Positions 21,813 to 31,872 of a stretch of 64,000 bases of DNA are shown in pieces. Origin of the DNA: Malus domestica (taxonomy: Eukaryota; Streptophyta; Magnoliopsida; Rosales; Rosaceae); contig NC_091669.1 of the NCBI RefSeq assembly GCF_042453785.1, positions 12,598,501 to 12,662,500 on the forward strand, read 5' to 3'. Made by a program: the position numbers and the translations under genes. The notes under the pieces were generated by a model. That model made no database searches. It was given only the letters and a program-made list of their open reading frames with translations, and was not told the origin of the DNA. Within the stretch, counting starts at the first letter, position 1, and the number at the start of each line of letters is the position of its first letter.

Positions 21813-23680
21813 AATTTGATTGAACACGTTTCATTGTAATGATGCTTCTCATGACTAGAAATTCAAGCAAAAGTAATTAGCAAAATTTACCTCATATACA
21901 TAAAAAAGGGGAAATTATAGCTCATGCAGTTCAATTTATTAGAAATAATTTATTTTCTTAATTTTGACTTTTTTTTTTTCAATGCCACTATTTCTACTAA
22001 CATGCCATCGTCAAGGTGCAAGCTTTAAATATACTGTGTTGTGAGACTTGTAACTCTGTCGATTACGAACACTTCACAAACTTATTTTTCATCAGAATCT
22101 TTTAAAACATCATCCGCTCCATTAAAATTATTAAATTGAGCACTCAATTGAGGCAGCTAATATCCAGGAGAGAATCTTACCTTGTATGGCTAGAAACGTC
22201 TTCCCCCTTCGACTTCTCAGGGTTTGGGCATTTTATTTTCAAAAATTTAATTTCTATTAAAAAAAGAATAAAAGAAAAAAAAAGATTATTTATTTCAACG
22301 TAAAAATTCCTTTTTTAAGTGAAATTGTCAAAAGTTTATCATGCAAAAGAAGTTCCAAAATTTTGCAAGGTGTTTGGAGGTTGTGATTTTCAATGATGGT
22401 GACGTGGTCAAATAGTGACACGTGGTGATTCTTCAAAATGCCGCTCGAACTTCTGGTGGAGAATTAGTTGCTGTTGGGGGCCCCACTTCGCACCACAGTT
22501 AGTAGCAGCCAGATATTTCTTCAGGGGAATCTCAAATTTATTATTTAATATTACAAAGGCCAAAGAACTGTTATTCACTATTTTGCCCCCCCCCTTTTTT
22601 TTATTTTTAATCTTTTTACTGAATTCATCCTCAACACCAAATAATATTTTTGATAATACCCTCAAGAATGCCACAATATTTTTTAGTAGAGAGTTAATGT
22701 TAGTGAATTACATAGTTAATTCTTAGGAGGTAAGAGAAAGAATCAAACTCGCACCGTAATACATAAAAGTTATCGTGTTTTGTAATGCGGTAAAACATCA
22801 ATTGCGATAGTGCCACAATGTTTAGTTTTTCTTAATATGTTTTAATGAGAAAATAACGTCCTTATAAATGGAGAAATATTACAAACTCATAGTGATCATA
22901 TACATAAAATACTGCAACTGAAATCAAGTTTTGATTCCATTCTACTGCAATTAGTTTTTTAGGGCATCTCTCTACACAATGAAATTCGGAGTTCGAACAA
23001 CGAGCAATATTCTTGAATTTGAAGACCATGCGAGTTTGGTGAGAAGTTTGAAAATGATAATCGTGTTACTTAAAGAATTTGAAACTGAAAAACAATGAGT
23101 CAAACATGTTATAATTATAATATTTTATGGCGTATTGTTTTTGTAATCGATAAAAAGAAAGTTTCTGAATGAGCCTTATCTTTTAAACCTCACAAGTTTT
23201 TTTAACTTCACCATTGGATAATCAGAAGCGACTCACTTAATACGAGGTTTTGTGAAGGAAAAAAAAAGAAGTTATTAGAAGGGGATAGAAATGCAATAAT
23301 GAAAAGTAAGAGGAGTGAAGGTTGCAAAACCCAAGGGTTGGAATACATGAGATAAGAGCATAAGTGGGCAAATTTCGAGGGAAACGAGGATTATTATGTG
23401 GACAGAGACAGAGTTGTGTGTTAAAAGGAAACGTCTTGGAAGCCAAAATACAGACACATGAACTGAAGCACTCTAATTTCTCTTTCTCTTTCTCTTCCTC
23501 TCCCTCTCCCTCCTCTCATCATTCCTTCTCCTCCATAACTTTTCTTCCTCCACTCAAACACTCCCTGCATTTTCAGCCATAAAATTAAAAAAAAAAAATT
23601 AAAAAATCTCTCTCTCTCTCTAGCCTCTCTGTCACTCCCCACACCATTTCATTCCTCCACTCCACACCTCCTTTCTCTCC
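21813..23680. other. Intergenic DNA and distal promoter of the B-box gene
   Basis: No gene is recognised. A G-box (GACACGTGG) lies near 22417-22425, about 1.4 kb upstream of the B-box gene start. Frames at 22408-22726 overlap on both strands and look like chance. Confidence 0.4.
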
Positions 23681-23793
23681 ATATAATCCCCCTCGCCACA
23701 CCCACATATCTTCTCACCGCACCAACTCTTCCCAAACTCCCAAATCGTCTCGAGACTTCGATTCCTCCTCTACGCTCCGCAGGAAATCGAGAA
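23681..23793 (+). promoter_or_regulatory. Proximal promoter and leader of the B-box gene
   Basis: A CATATAATCC motif near 23679-23688 could be the TATA element. The sequence before and after it is strongly C/T-rich, with a CT run at 23607-23621, as is common in plant 5' leaders. No upstream ATG was noticed between 23700 and 23794. Confidence 0.4.
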
Positions 23794-24609
23794 ATGAAGA
23801 AAGTTTACAGGGCTTGCGAGCTCTGCGACCAGGAAGCCTCTTTCTACTGCCCCTCCGACTCCGCCTTCCTCTGCTCCCGCTGCGACGCCCGCGTCCACCA
23901 GGCCAACTTCCTCGTCGCCCGCCACCTCCGCCAGCCTCTCTGCTCCAACTGCAAATCTGTTGCAGGAACCCGCGATCTCCACTCTCTCTGCTCCTCCTGC
24001 TCGCCTGAATTTTTTTCCGGTGACTGCGACGGCGACGCCAAGTCGTCTTCGTCGTCGGATTGTTCCGCCTGCATATCCAGCACAGAAATGGGGACCACAA
24101 AGACCGGGTATGAGAATCGGAAATCCGAGAGCTCCGTGACGGATGTTTCCGGTTCGAATGTTCCGTACAAATTCTCAGGCATGAAGAGGAATATCCTGCC
24201 CAAATTCTCCGGCGCCAGGAGGAATAATAGCGTAAGGAGGGCGCGAGCGCGAACTTCGAGGAGCGTGGATGCGAAAGCGGAGGGCAGTTTCGTAAATTGG
24301 TGTAAGAGGCTTGGGGTGAATGGTAATTTGGCGGAATCGGTGGTTTCGACCGCGTCAAATGCGTTTGGATTTTGCCTGGAGCGGTTGGCGAGTGTGCCTC
24401 CGAGAGTGTGCCTCGCGGCGTCGTTTTGGTTCGGGTTGAGGTTCTGTGGGGACAGGTCGGTTTTTACGTGTCAGAATCTGAGACGGGTGGAGGAGCTCTC
24501 CGGAGTGCCGGTTAAGCTGATCCTGGCCGTCGAAGCTAAGCTCGGGAGTGAGCTGAGAGTTAGGCGCGCACGGCGGGACGATCTGGAGGAAGGCTGGGCG
24601 GAGTGTTGA
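23794..24609 (+). CDS. BBX32: Single B-box zinc-finger protein, BBX32-like
   Basis: A single exon of 271 residues. The N-terminal B-box has its zinc ligands in order: C8, C11, C19, D22, C27, C30, H35 and H44. A further C50-x2-C53 pair follows. There is no second B-box and no CCT domain, which places it in the small group with BBX32. The middle is serine-rich (84-95) and then basic (145-160). The C-terminal block from residue 166 (FVNWCKRLGVNGNLAESVV ... DLEEGWAEC) is the conserved tail I associate with Arabidopsis BBX32, a nuclear protein that binds other B-box proteins such as BBX21 and dampens light signalling. The gene is GC-richer than its surroundings. The start has G at -3. The fold is complete and no damage is seen. 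Confidence 0.9.
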   Translation: MKKVYRACELCDQEASFYCPSDSAFLCSRCDARVHQANFLVARHLRQPLCSNCKSVAGTRDLHSLCSSCSPEFFSGDCDGDAKSSSSSDCSACISSTEMGTTKTGYENRKSESSVTDVSGSNVPYKFSGMKRNILPKFSGARRNNSVRRARARTSRSVDAKAEGSFVNWCKRLGVNGNLAESVVSTASNAFGFCLERLASVPPRVCLAASFWFGLRFCGDRSVFTCQNLRRVEELSGVPVKLILAVEAKLGSELRVRRARRDDLEEGWAEC

Positions 24610-25180
24610 GACTTGAGAGTGTGTGGAGTCCTTTCGCACGTGCGGATGCGTACGCGTGTGAACTCAGGTGTCAATTATGATAGTGATTAATTAGTCCGTA
24701 GAACATTTAATTAGGCTCCAGCTGAGGGGAAAATGATTAAATTAACTTTGTAATTTCGATTGGTTTTCTTTAGATCACAACCAGAAATTCTTGAAAATGG
24801 ATCGATCTTGGCCACATTTTCATCATTAATTTTGGTTCTTCTTAGTGTTTTAATTCTTGACCATTTTATGGCTATTAATGCCCTAATATCTCTAGGGCTC
24901 AAAGTCTTATCTCTTATTTTAGAGGATTTTAGCTTATATTCTATACACCACAAGAGTTTGACTCTCGAAGGGGCCTCTTGTCCACATTTTGATATGTGAG
25001 AGCAGAAAATTAGGAATAATTAGGATTTTGGAGATTTTTCAATTACATTTGTTTATCGTATATCGTGCTGTAAAAAATTATTGTAAATTTTTTTATTTAA
25101 AATTAAATATAAACAGTATTTAATGAAAATTACCCTTACAATATACGATGAACGAATGTGATTGAAGGATCTCATTTGAA
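24610..25180. other. Downstream region of the B-box gene
   Basis: Presumed 3' untranslated region followed by AT-rich intergenic DNA. No gene is recognised; the frame at 24760-24999 has no family features. Confidence 0.5.
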
Positions 25181-25325
25181 AATTAGCGCCACACTATTCA
25201 AAGAAAGATCCATGTTACTAAAATGATGGGATTCCGCAAATGATGATTTAGTCTAGTAAAATTAAGTCCTTTTATTTTGTTAGATCTCAAATTACATGGA
25301 CATAAGTTTTTTATATTATTAATTA

Positions 25326-25466
25326 GGGGTGTGATATCCACATTCTTTTTTATTTCTTCCACATTTTTTTAGTTTTCAGCCGTCGGATCGGATGAATTGA
25401 AGAAGATCAACGGACATAAATTAATAAGGAGTGAGAAGTAAAAAGAGGTGTGTGGATAGCACATTG
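25326..25466. mobile_element. Mutator-type MITE, copy B
   Basis: Same family as 448-616. It begins GGGGTGTGATATCCACA and ends with GGATAGCACATTG, where the last bases have drifted. The 9-bp duplication TATTAATTA is perfect (25317-25325, 25467-25475). Confidence 0.85.
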
Positions 25467-25653
25467 TATTAATTAACCCTTAATTATCTCTCTCATCAAC
25501 TTTTTTCAAATTAGCGCCACACTATTCAAAGAAAGATCCATGTTACTAAAATGATGGGATTCCGCAAATGATGATTTAGTCTAGTAAAATTAAGTCCTTT
25601 TATTTTGTTAGATCTCAAATTACATGGACATAAGTTTTTTATATTATTAATTA

Positions 25654-25794
25654 GGGGTGTGATATCCACACTCTTTTTTATTTCTCCCACATTTTTTTAG
25701 TTTTCAGCCGTCGGATCGGATGAATTGAAGAAGATCAACGGACATAAATTAACAAGGAGTGAGAAGTAAAAAGAGGTGTGTGGATAGCACACCC
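25654..25794. mobile_element. Mutator-type MITE, copy C
   Basis: The counterpart of copy B in the second tandem unit, with an intact right end (GGATAGCACACCC) and the same 9-bp duplication TATTAATTA (25645-25653, 25795-25803). Confidence 0.85.
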
Positions 25795-25828
25795 TATTAA
25801 TTAACCCTTAATTATCTCTCTCATCAAC

Positions 25829-26511
25829 TTGAGTTTAATACGAAAGTACAAGGTTGCAAAGAAAACCCTCTTGAGCAGTTCAAACTACAATGTCTCGTAT
25901 AACCACGTTGATACATCATTAGGAAGGATCTGCAACCAAACAACATTAGTAAGAAAAAGAATTACACGCATCCGCCTCAAAATTAGTCTCCCGATAGATG
26001 ATATGCAACCAAACTTTTGTCTTCTCAATTGGTATTTTTGCTATAAAAGAAAAAGGTTTCTCGCACAACCATGTTATCATATGTGGTACAAGATATTACG
26101 ATGTGTTACCAGTTAGCACATAATTATAAGATGCATGTGTGTGGTGGGTTCAAATTTGTTGACATTTTCTTAAATTACACTCGACACTTGTGTTCAAAGC
26201 TATCACTCATCAACTTAACTTGCTCATCTGACCAAGTAAACTTCAAACTATTGAGAGAGTCCTTTTTAGATAGTGTGGTAGTAAATTTGCCAGGTCTCAC
26301 CACGTAGAAGCAACCAGAAGGAAGAGGAATACTAAATAGGCAAGTTGGATGCCATACAATGGAATCCATAAATAAGTCGGTACATTCAGTACAAAGAGTG
26401 GAACAATTGCAGGACCACCTGTCGGTTCAACAATGCAATGTCACGTAGAATTTTTTTTACATATAACATTGTATCATTTTACCTAAACAACATGGTGACA
26501 AAACTATCACA
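25829..26511. other. Intergenic stretch without a recognised gene
   Basis: AT-rich. Several short frames on both strands (25829-26116, 26071-26307, 26175-26369) overlap one another and match nothing I know. Confidence 0.4.
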
Positions 26512-26700
26512 GGATGACCTAATGGTTAAGAACGAATTTCAGACTCGTATTCCACACGGCATGTTCTCGATTTGATTCATAATGCTGATGAACTCTGCAA
26601 TGATGGCCATAGAGAAGCTAAAGTGCCTCTGTGAGCCTCCCGACCCCTGAAAAGGTAGACTGTCGAGGTAAAGTCACAAACTGATCTCATTTTTGAAAGA
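26512..26700 (+). repeat. tRNA-type SINE, family S2, copy 1
   Basis: It starts GGATGACCTAATGGTTAAG, which contains an A-box-like core. A weak B-box (TTCTCGATTTGATTC) follows about 50 bp on. The body GGCCATAGAGAAGCTAAAGT then GCCTCTGTGAGCCTCCC resembles the SINE at 46026-46254 read on the minus strand. The 3' limit is approximate. From 26701 to 27460 nothing but AT-rich DNA and a GA run (27261-27281) is seen. Confidence 0.55.
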
Positions 26701-27939
26701 AACAGAAAAAACCAACACGGTGACGATAAAGCTGGTTCCATATGAGTCATTCTATACAAAGACGGGGTCCATAAAATAAAGCAGATATCTTTTCTAAAAT
26801 CAAGTACAATATTCATTCATTGAAAATTCAGAATACTTACAAGCATGGAGGGTAGAGTGCAGTTACATGGGCCTCGACAAATTGAGGACTAAGCGTGTCG
26901 ATTTTGATTTCTGAGGCACTGAGAAGGGTTTGGTGGAGGAGAAAGAAACATTCAATAAGTTAGGCATATATGTGGCTGCTGTCAGAAGTTGTTGCAAGAA
27001 ACCAATGAAAAGAGAGATTAGTGGGAGGATTATTTTCAAGCATGGTTTCTTAATTAGTGGTAATTAATGATTGTCACTGCCACGGATTGGACACATTTCC
27101 ATCTTTGTACAAGCCTCGTATATAATTAATAGTTATCTGTCTAGACTAATTAGGTCAGTGTAAAGATGCTGACCCTGAATCCCATCTTTGGCTGGCTGGA
27201 GATCAATTATTTTCTGCATCCATGGCCTATGAGATTTGTAGGGCTTTTTCTTGGCAAGAAGAGAGAGAGAGAGAGAGAGAAGAAATGCATTGGATGGTTA
27301 AAATATATTACAGGATGAGTTCCACAAAAATATGTATAAAAAATTAGGTAAAATATGGTGTTAAATCCGCTCCCATAATTATATATGTATGTATCGTGAG
27401 CATTTTAGTACATAGTAAAATGAATTTTTTTGGGCAAGAAGATCATCTAATTATTATAACCTAGGGTTTAGGAGGAGAGAAATTTGAACTTCGGTGCGAA
27501 GGGGCGGGCACCCTGTCTAGCCATGTACATTTGCACATGGTTAAATGATTTCGAATAATAGAAGAGATGGAAATTATAGATATCATAGTAATACAATCTA
27601 ATGCTATTCTTTTCACTTGTAAGTGAGATAAGATTTGACTCTCGTGAATGAGAGTTCAATACCAAATTATTGTTCTCTTGTTGTGGGACATAAGAGCAAT
27701 TCCACCCCTAAGGACTTTGCGCCAGCACCCAGCGCATTTATCCACTCAAATGAACAGTAACAGACTCCAATGAACAGTAATAGGCCAAGGCATCTCCACC
27801 CCTAAAAAAATGCGCTGGCACCTAGTGAAAAAATGTGCTGTCACAAACGATCTCCATCCCTACAAAATGCGCTGGCACCCAGCCCATTTAAAATATTTTT
27901 AAATTTTATCTAAAAGAATAAAAAAATAAAATAGTTTTA

Positions 27940-28270
27940 ATTTCGGATAGGATTTTTAACCAATCTCGTCACGCCACATGTCATTATCTGAACGTACTAT
28001 TTTGTGAATAGATTTCCGCTAAGATTTTCAACCAATCCCGACACGCCACGTGTCACTTCCGTTTTACAATAATTTAGCCAAGATTTCGATAAAATTTTCA
28101 ACCAATCACGTCATGCCACGTATCATTATCTGAACGTACTATTTTGTGGATAGATTTCTGATAATATTTTCGACCAATCCCGACACGCCACGTGTCACTT
28201 CCGGTTTACAATAATTTAGCCAAGATTTCGATAAGATTTTCAACCAATCACGTAGTGCCACGTGGCATTG
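27940..28270. repeat. Subterminal repeats of the Harbinger element
   Basis: About two and a half copies of a unit of roughly 127 bp. Each has TTTTCAACCAATC, then a GCCACGTGTCA-type word, and TCTGAACGTACTATTTTGTG. The ACCAATC...CCACGTG pair occurs five times. Subterminal repeats in Harbinger elements can be binding sites for the Myb-like protein; that role is inferred here. Confidence 0.7.
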
Positions 28271-28403
28271 TCCAGAACCTCATCCTTTCTTTTTTTGTCC
28301 ATATAAACCCTACATCCCTACATCCATCCTCACACCAAGCTCAATCCTTCTTTTTAGCTCAGAATCCTTGTTCATCGTTTTCAAATCTTGAGTTCTTATT
28401 ACA

Positions 28404-29204
28404 ATGTCTTCTTCAAGAATGGTGTATAAACAGTTGCAGGAGCAACAACAAAGGTTGTTGGCACAACAGGCAGAATTGGCCAATCTCGAGGAAGGTGGAG
28501 GTGGAGGTGGAGATGAGGCTTTCTTCATGGAGGAGGATGAGGATGATCACCATAGAAGGCAGAAGGCCTCACATTCCCGCCGTGTCATGGAAGCCGTGGG
28601 TCAGATAGCCAAACCAAGACGTGTTGCAAACCTCGATAGAACAAGGGAAAAACGAGGTAAAAATCTATTGGAAGATTATTTTATTCCCAATAACATATTC
28701 CCTGATCATATTTTAGACGGCGTTTTAGAATGCAACGAAATTTGTTCAACAAAATCATGAGTGATATTTGCAACCATGATTCATACTTTGTGCAAAAAGA
28801 GGATGCTTTTCATGTTTTAGGTCTTATTCCCGAGCAAAAAATTACGGCATCCTTGCGAATGCTTGCATATGGAGCATCTGCAGATCAAGTTTGATGTCGA
28901 GGCTCTTCGATCCATCATGATGATGTGTATTATTCTCCATAACATGATTGTTGAAGATGAGTATGATTATGATGTCGCCGATGAATATGAGCCGGATCCG
29001 ATGAACAACTCAAGAACACGTATATATTGTGCTCATGATGGGACCGAAGATCCAGTGCAACACGAGCCGTTGGAACGCGATGGACGTTACAATGAATTGA
29101 TCATTCAGCGGTACACTAATGTGCAAGAGCCATACTGGCACGTAACCCGCCAGAATGACTTGATTGAGCACCAGTGGGGATTGCATGAAGGCAAAGATAA
29201 TTAG
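28404..29204 (+). pseudogene. Harbinger transposase remnant with its catalytic core deleted
   Basis: The first 118-codon frame has a Q-rich, glycine- and acid-rich N-terminus and then NLDRTREKRGKNLLEDYFI. After a one-base shift near 28710 the frame reads FRRRFRMQRNLFNKIMSDIC and then NHDSYFVQKEDAF, ending around LRMLAYGASADQ (28850-28890). This is the conserved N-terminal part of plant Harbinger transposases. The next recognisable segment, FDVEALRSIMMMCIILHNMI then VEDE (28888-28980), is the C-terminal end of the same protein family. The intervening DDE nuclease core is missing at about 28890. With a frameshift and this deletion no active enzyme is possible. Confidence 0.85.
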
Positions 29205-29548
29205 AATGAGGCTTGTGGTTGAAGAATAAATTGTATTTTTTTTTAAGTTTATGTAATTCTATGTAGTGTGTTTTGTTTTTAAGTTTATTTGGTGAGTTTA
29301 TGTAATTCTATTTATTTGGTGAGTTTATGTAATCTTATTTCATGTGTTTAAATAAAGTACAAAAGAAATAAAGTTTTAAAAATAAATAAAGAATTACATT
29401 AAAATTGCATAATAAATTAAATAAAAATAAATAAAGTTTTAAAAATAAATAAGAAATAACGTAAAAATTACATAAGAAATTAAATAAAGTTCAAACCTAA
29501 AAAAAGAAAAAAAAAACATAAGAAATTACATAAGAAATTAAATAAAGT

Positions 29549-30855
29549 TCAAAAGAAAAAAGAAAGAACAAACATAAAAAATACATAAAAATTATACAAA
29601 GTCTCTCGAGTTAGGATATGTGGTGCTAGGATCTTGGTTGTCACAAAAGTAGCTAGAACCCCTTTGACTTGTTTCCGCATCTCTTGCACGCCTCCTTCGC
29701 ATGACATCTCTTTTTTCCGATTCCAAAAGTATTTACAATTCGGAGACAGTCCTACTAGAGACTTGCTCATAGTGTCACGATCTGCTTGAGTCATCCTTTC
29801 TTCTCGAAGCAATTCATTTTTTCGATGAAGTGCTTCTCTAACCAGCTCGTTCTCTCGATTAACTACTTCTCTTTGTCTCTCAGCCGCCGCATCACGGGCC
29901 TCAGTAGCTGCTAATATTGCTGCCATAGCAGTAACTTTTTCCTCATCTCTAATCTTTTCTCGTGCCATGTTCAGTTCACCTTAGCGAGCAAGTTCCTCCA
30001 TATATTTAGTGTAGTCATTCTTGGAAGAACTACCTTTTTTCTTTGACGCCTTTTTACCTACGGGCCTGAGGGACTGACGAGTCGGTTGGGTATCAGGCAC
30101 TTGTTCAGGCATCCCTTCCGTGTCTTGAAATGTGTCGGCTTCTTATTCAGCCATGTCTGGTTTTGGAGAACTATGTAGACCCATACCGTGTATGACAACT
30201 TCTGGACCAGTTGTCACAATTTTGTATTTAGGGCAATCTTTGACAATTTGCCAACATTCCCATCTAATGAATGATTTGTTCCCGTTCTTTGAATTGTAGA
30301 ATGCTTGAGCTTGTAGTGTCCATAAAAATGTGGGATAACATAGTGTTAAAAAATGCGGGTGTAACACAAATAAATAAATTCAAAATATTGAATAAAAATT
30401 ACAATTTTGATGTGGGTGGAATGCATATAAAAATTACATAAGAAATTAAATAAATTAAAATTTTGATGCGGGTGGAATGCATATAAAAATTACATAAGAA
30501 ATAACATAAAAATTACATACGAAATTAAATAAATCAAAATATTGATGTGGGTGGAATGCATATAAATAAATAAAAATATTGTCACCTGATCCGCTAAACT
30601 TGTCCCACTATGGAGGTTACCGGAAGCATGAGAGATGGCGTTTTTCGAACAAGTAAAGGATGCGCTGAGTTTTTTCCAACGACCTTGAAGACCTTGACTA
30701 GTTCTGGCGTTTTCTCCATGTACATCGCAAAACGCTTTCGTAATTTTACTCCACATTTCTCGCTTATCCATCTCATTACCCGTAATCGGGTCATGAGTAG
30801 TGTGAACCCAACATTCACACAACGTAATATCTTCAATGAGCTTCCACGAAGACAT
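29549..30855 (-). pseudogene. Harbinger Myb-like partner protein, broken
   Basis: Read on minus from ATG at 30855. The first exon (30586-30855) encodes a Myb/SANT-like trihelix domain with tryptophans in WKLIEDITLCECWVH, REMWSKITKAF and LQGRWKKLSASF, ending at a GT donor after ADQ. Next come CWQIVKDCPKYK (30367-30143) and, after stops, RPVGKKASKKKGSSSKND and the coiled-coil AREKIRDEEKVTAMAAILAA (to 29549). This layout (Myb domain, then a NAM-associated C-terminal region) is that of the second Harbinger protein, which binds the element ends and carries the transposase to the nucleus. At least two stops break the frame between the parts. Confidence 0.7.
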
Positions 30856-31257
30856 TTTTTTCTCTTAAAGTGTAGAAAATATTGAAATGTAGATAGTATA
30901 GAAAGTGTAGAAAATATTGAAATGTGGTGTAAAGGTGGAAGATGAGGGTTAGGTATTTATAGGAAAAAATTTAACATTTTTCAAAATTTTATGTAATTTT
31001 TTTTAAATTTTATGTATTTTTTAATAATTTTTCTGTATTTTTTTAATAATTTTTAATGAATTTTAATATAGTTAATTAATCTGGACAGTTGGATTTGAAA
31101 AATATTCAAATCCAAGAGACAGGGAGTTGCCACGTGGCCAACGGTCATATTTCTGACCGTTGGGCCTTTTTTTTTTTAACTTTTTTGTGAAAAAAACTTG
31201 GACTGTTGATCGTTGATCCGACGGTTTATTTTAAAAGTAAAATTTAAATTTTTTTTA

Positions 31258-31306
31258 CCGTTGGAAATCCAACGGTCTAGAAAACTAGCCGTTGGAAATC
31301 CAACGG
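31258..31306. repeat. Twin hairpins inside the right end of the Harbinger element
   Basis: CCGTTGGAAATCCAACGG occurs twice, about 15 bp apart. Each has 8-bp arms around two central bases. A further dyad, CCAACGGTCATATTTCTG then ACCGTTGG, lies at 31139-31164. All are within 450 bp of the right terminus. Confidence 0.8.
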
Positions 31307-31872
31307 CACAAAGGTAGCCACGTCGCCAACTCGGGGGGGGAGGACTGAGTGCGCCTGTCACGCGGGCCCGCGTTCTGAAAGCCTGTCGGGCACTCGCGCC
31401 ACGCCTCCGTGAAGCGCACGCGCCAGGCCAACAGCCCAGCTTCTTGCTCAGTCTCTTTTGGGCTGGTCCAGAGCCCAGCTCGGGCTGGGTACCAGTCAAA
31501 TTGAGGGGTGAACTTGGTTGACAGGTGCTGGCCTTGTTTTTGTGCTGGGTCCTGGGCAAATTCCACTGGGGTGGAATTGCTCTAACTCAACCTCCGTCTC
31601 TAATATCGTTGTATCTAAAAAAGAAATGGTTACCAGCTTGCGAGTTTCATAGCCTGTTCAAATTCAAGCTGAAAAAGTTTCGAATTTGGAAGATCCAAAC
31701 AAAATTTGTCATCAAACGCATTGGGGGAGATAATGCAGAACTAATCTTCCTGTTTCACTAACCATACATGCTTAGTTCAAGCAGAAATCCAAGCCCTCTG
31801 CTCAAACGTAGTTTGAAGTATTATTTGTTAACAAAATTCTGGAAAAGTTCCTAATGCAAGCTTGGAAGAATA

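Larger units (their letters stand above)
25181..25828. repeat. Tandem duplication of 328 bp carrying a MITE
   Basis: Copy 1 starts at 25181 (AATTAGCGCCACACTATTC) and copy 2 at 25509 with the same sequence. The two are nearly identical through TTAATTATCTCTCTCATCAA. Each copy carries one MITE (25326-25466 and 25654-25794) together with its target duplication. The MITE was therefore present before the segment was duplicated. Confidence 0.9.
27694..31582. mobile_element. PIF/Harbinger transposon, non-autonomous, 3.9 kb
   Basis: The ends are a perfect 15-bp inverted repeat (GAGCAATTCCACCCC at 27694-27708, its complement at 31568-31582), continuing imperfectly for about 40 bp. It is flanked by TAA on both sides (27691-27693, 31583-31585), the 3-bp target duplication of PIF/Harbinger. 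Inside are remains of both genes of the superfamily: the transposase on plus (28404-29204) and the Myb-like partner on minus (30855-29549). Both are broken, so the element cannot move by itself, but the intact ends suggest it could be moved in trans. Confidence 0.93.
27555..31625 (+). repeat. SINE of family S1, interrupted by the Harbinger element
   Basis: The left part ends at 27693 (CACTTGTAAGTGAGA ... ATTATTG ... TTGTGGGACATAA). The right part resumes after 31585 with CTCAACCTCC, TAATATCGTTG and an A-rich end. Joined across the insertion, the order of motifs matches the other S1 copies, so the SINE was the target of the Harbinger insertion. Confidence 0.5.

Noticed and set aside
23421-24358. 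Minus-strand and shifted frames over the B-box gene
   Set aside because: They are shadows of a GC-rich coding exon; the plus-strand frame alone carries the zinc-binding pattern.
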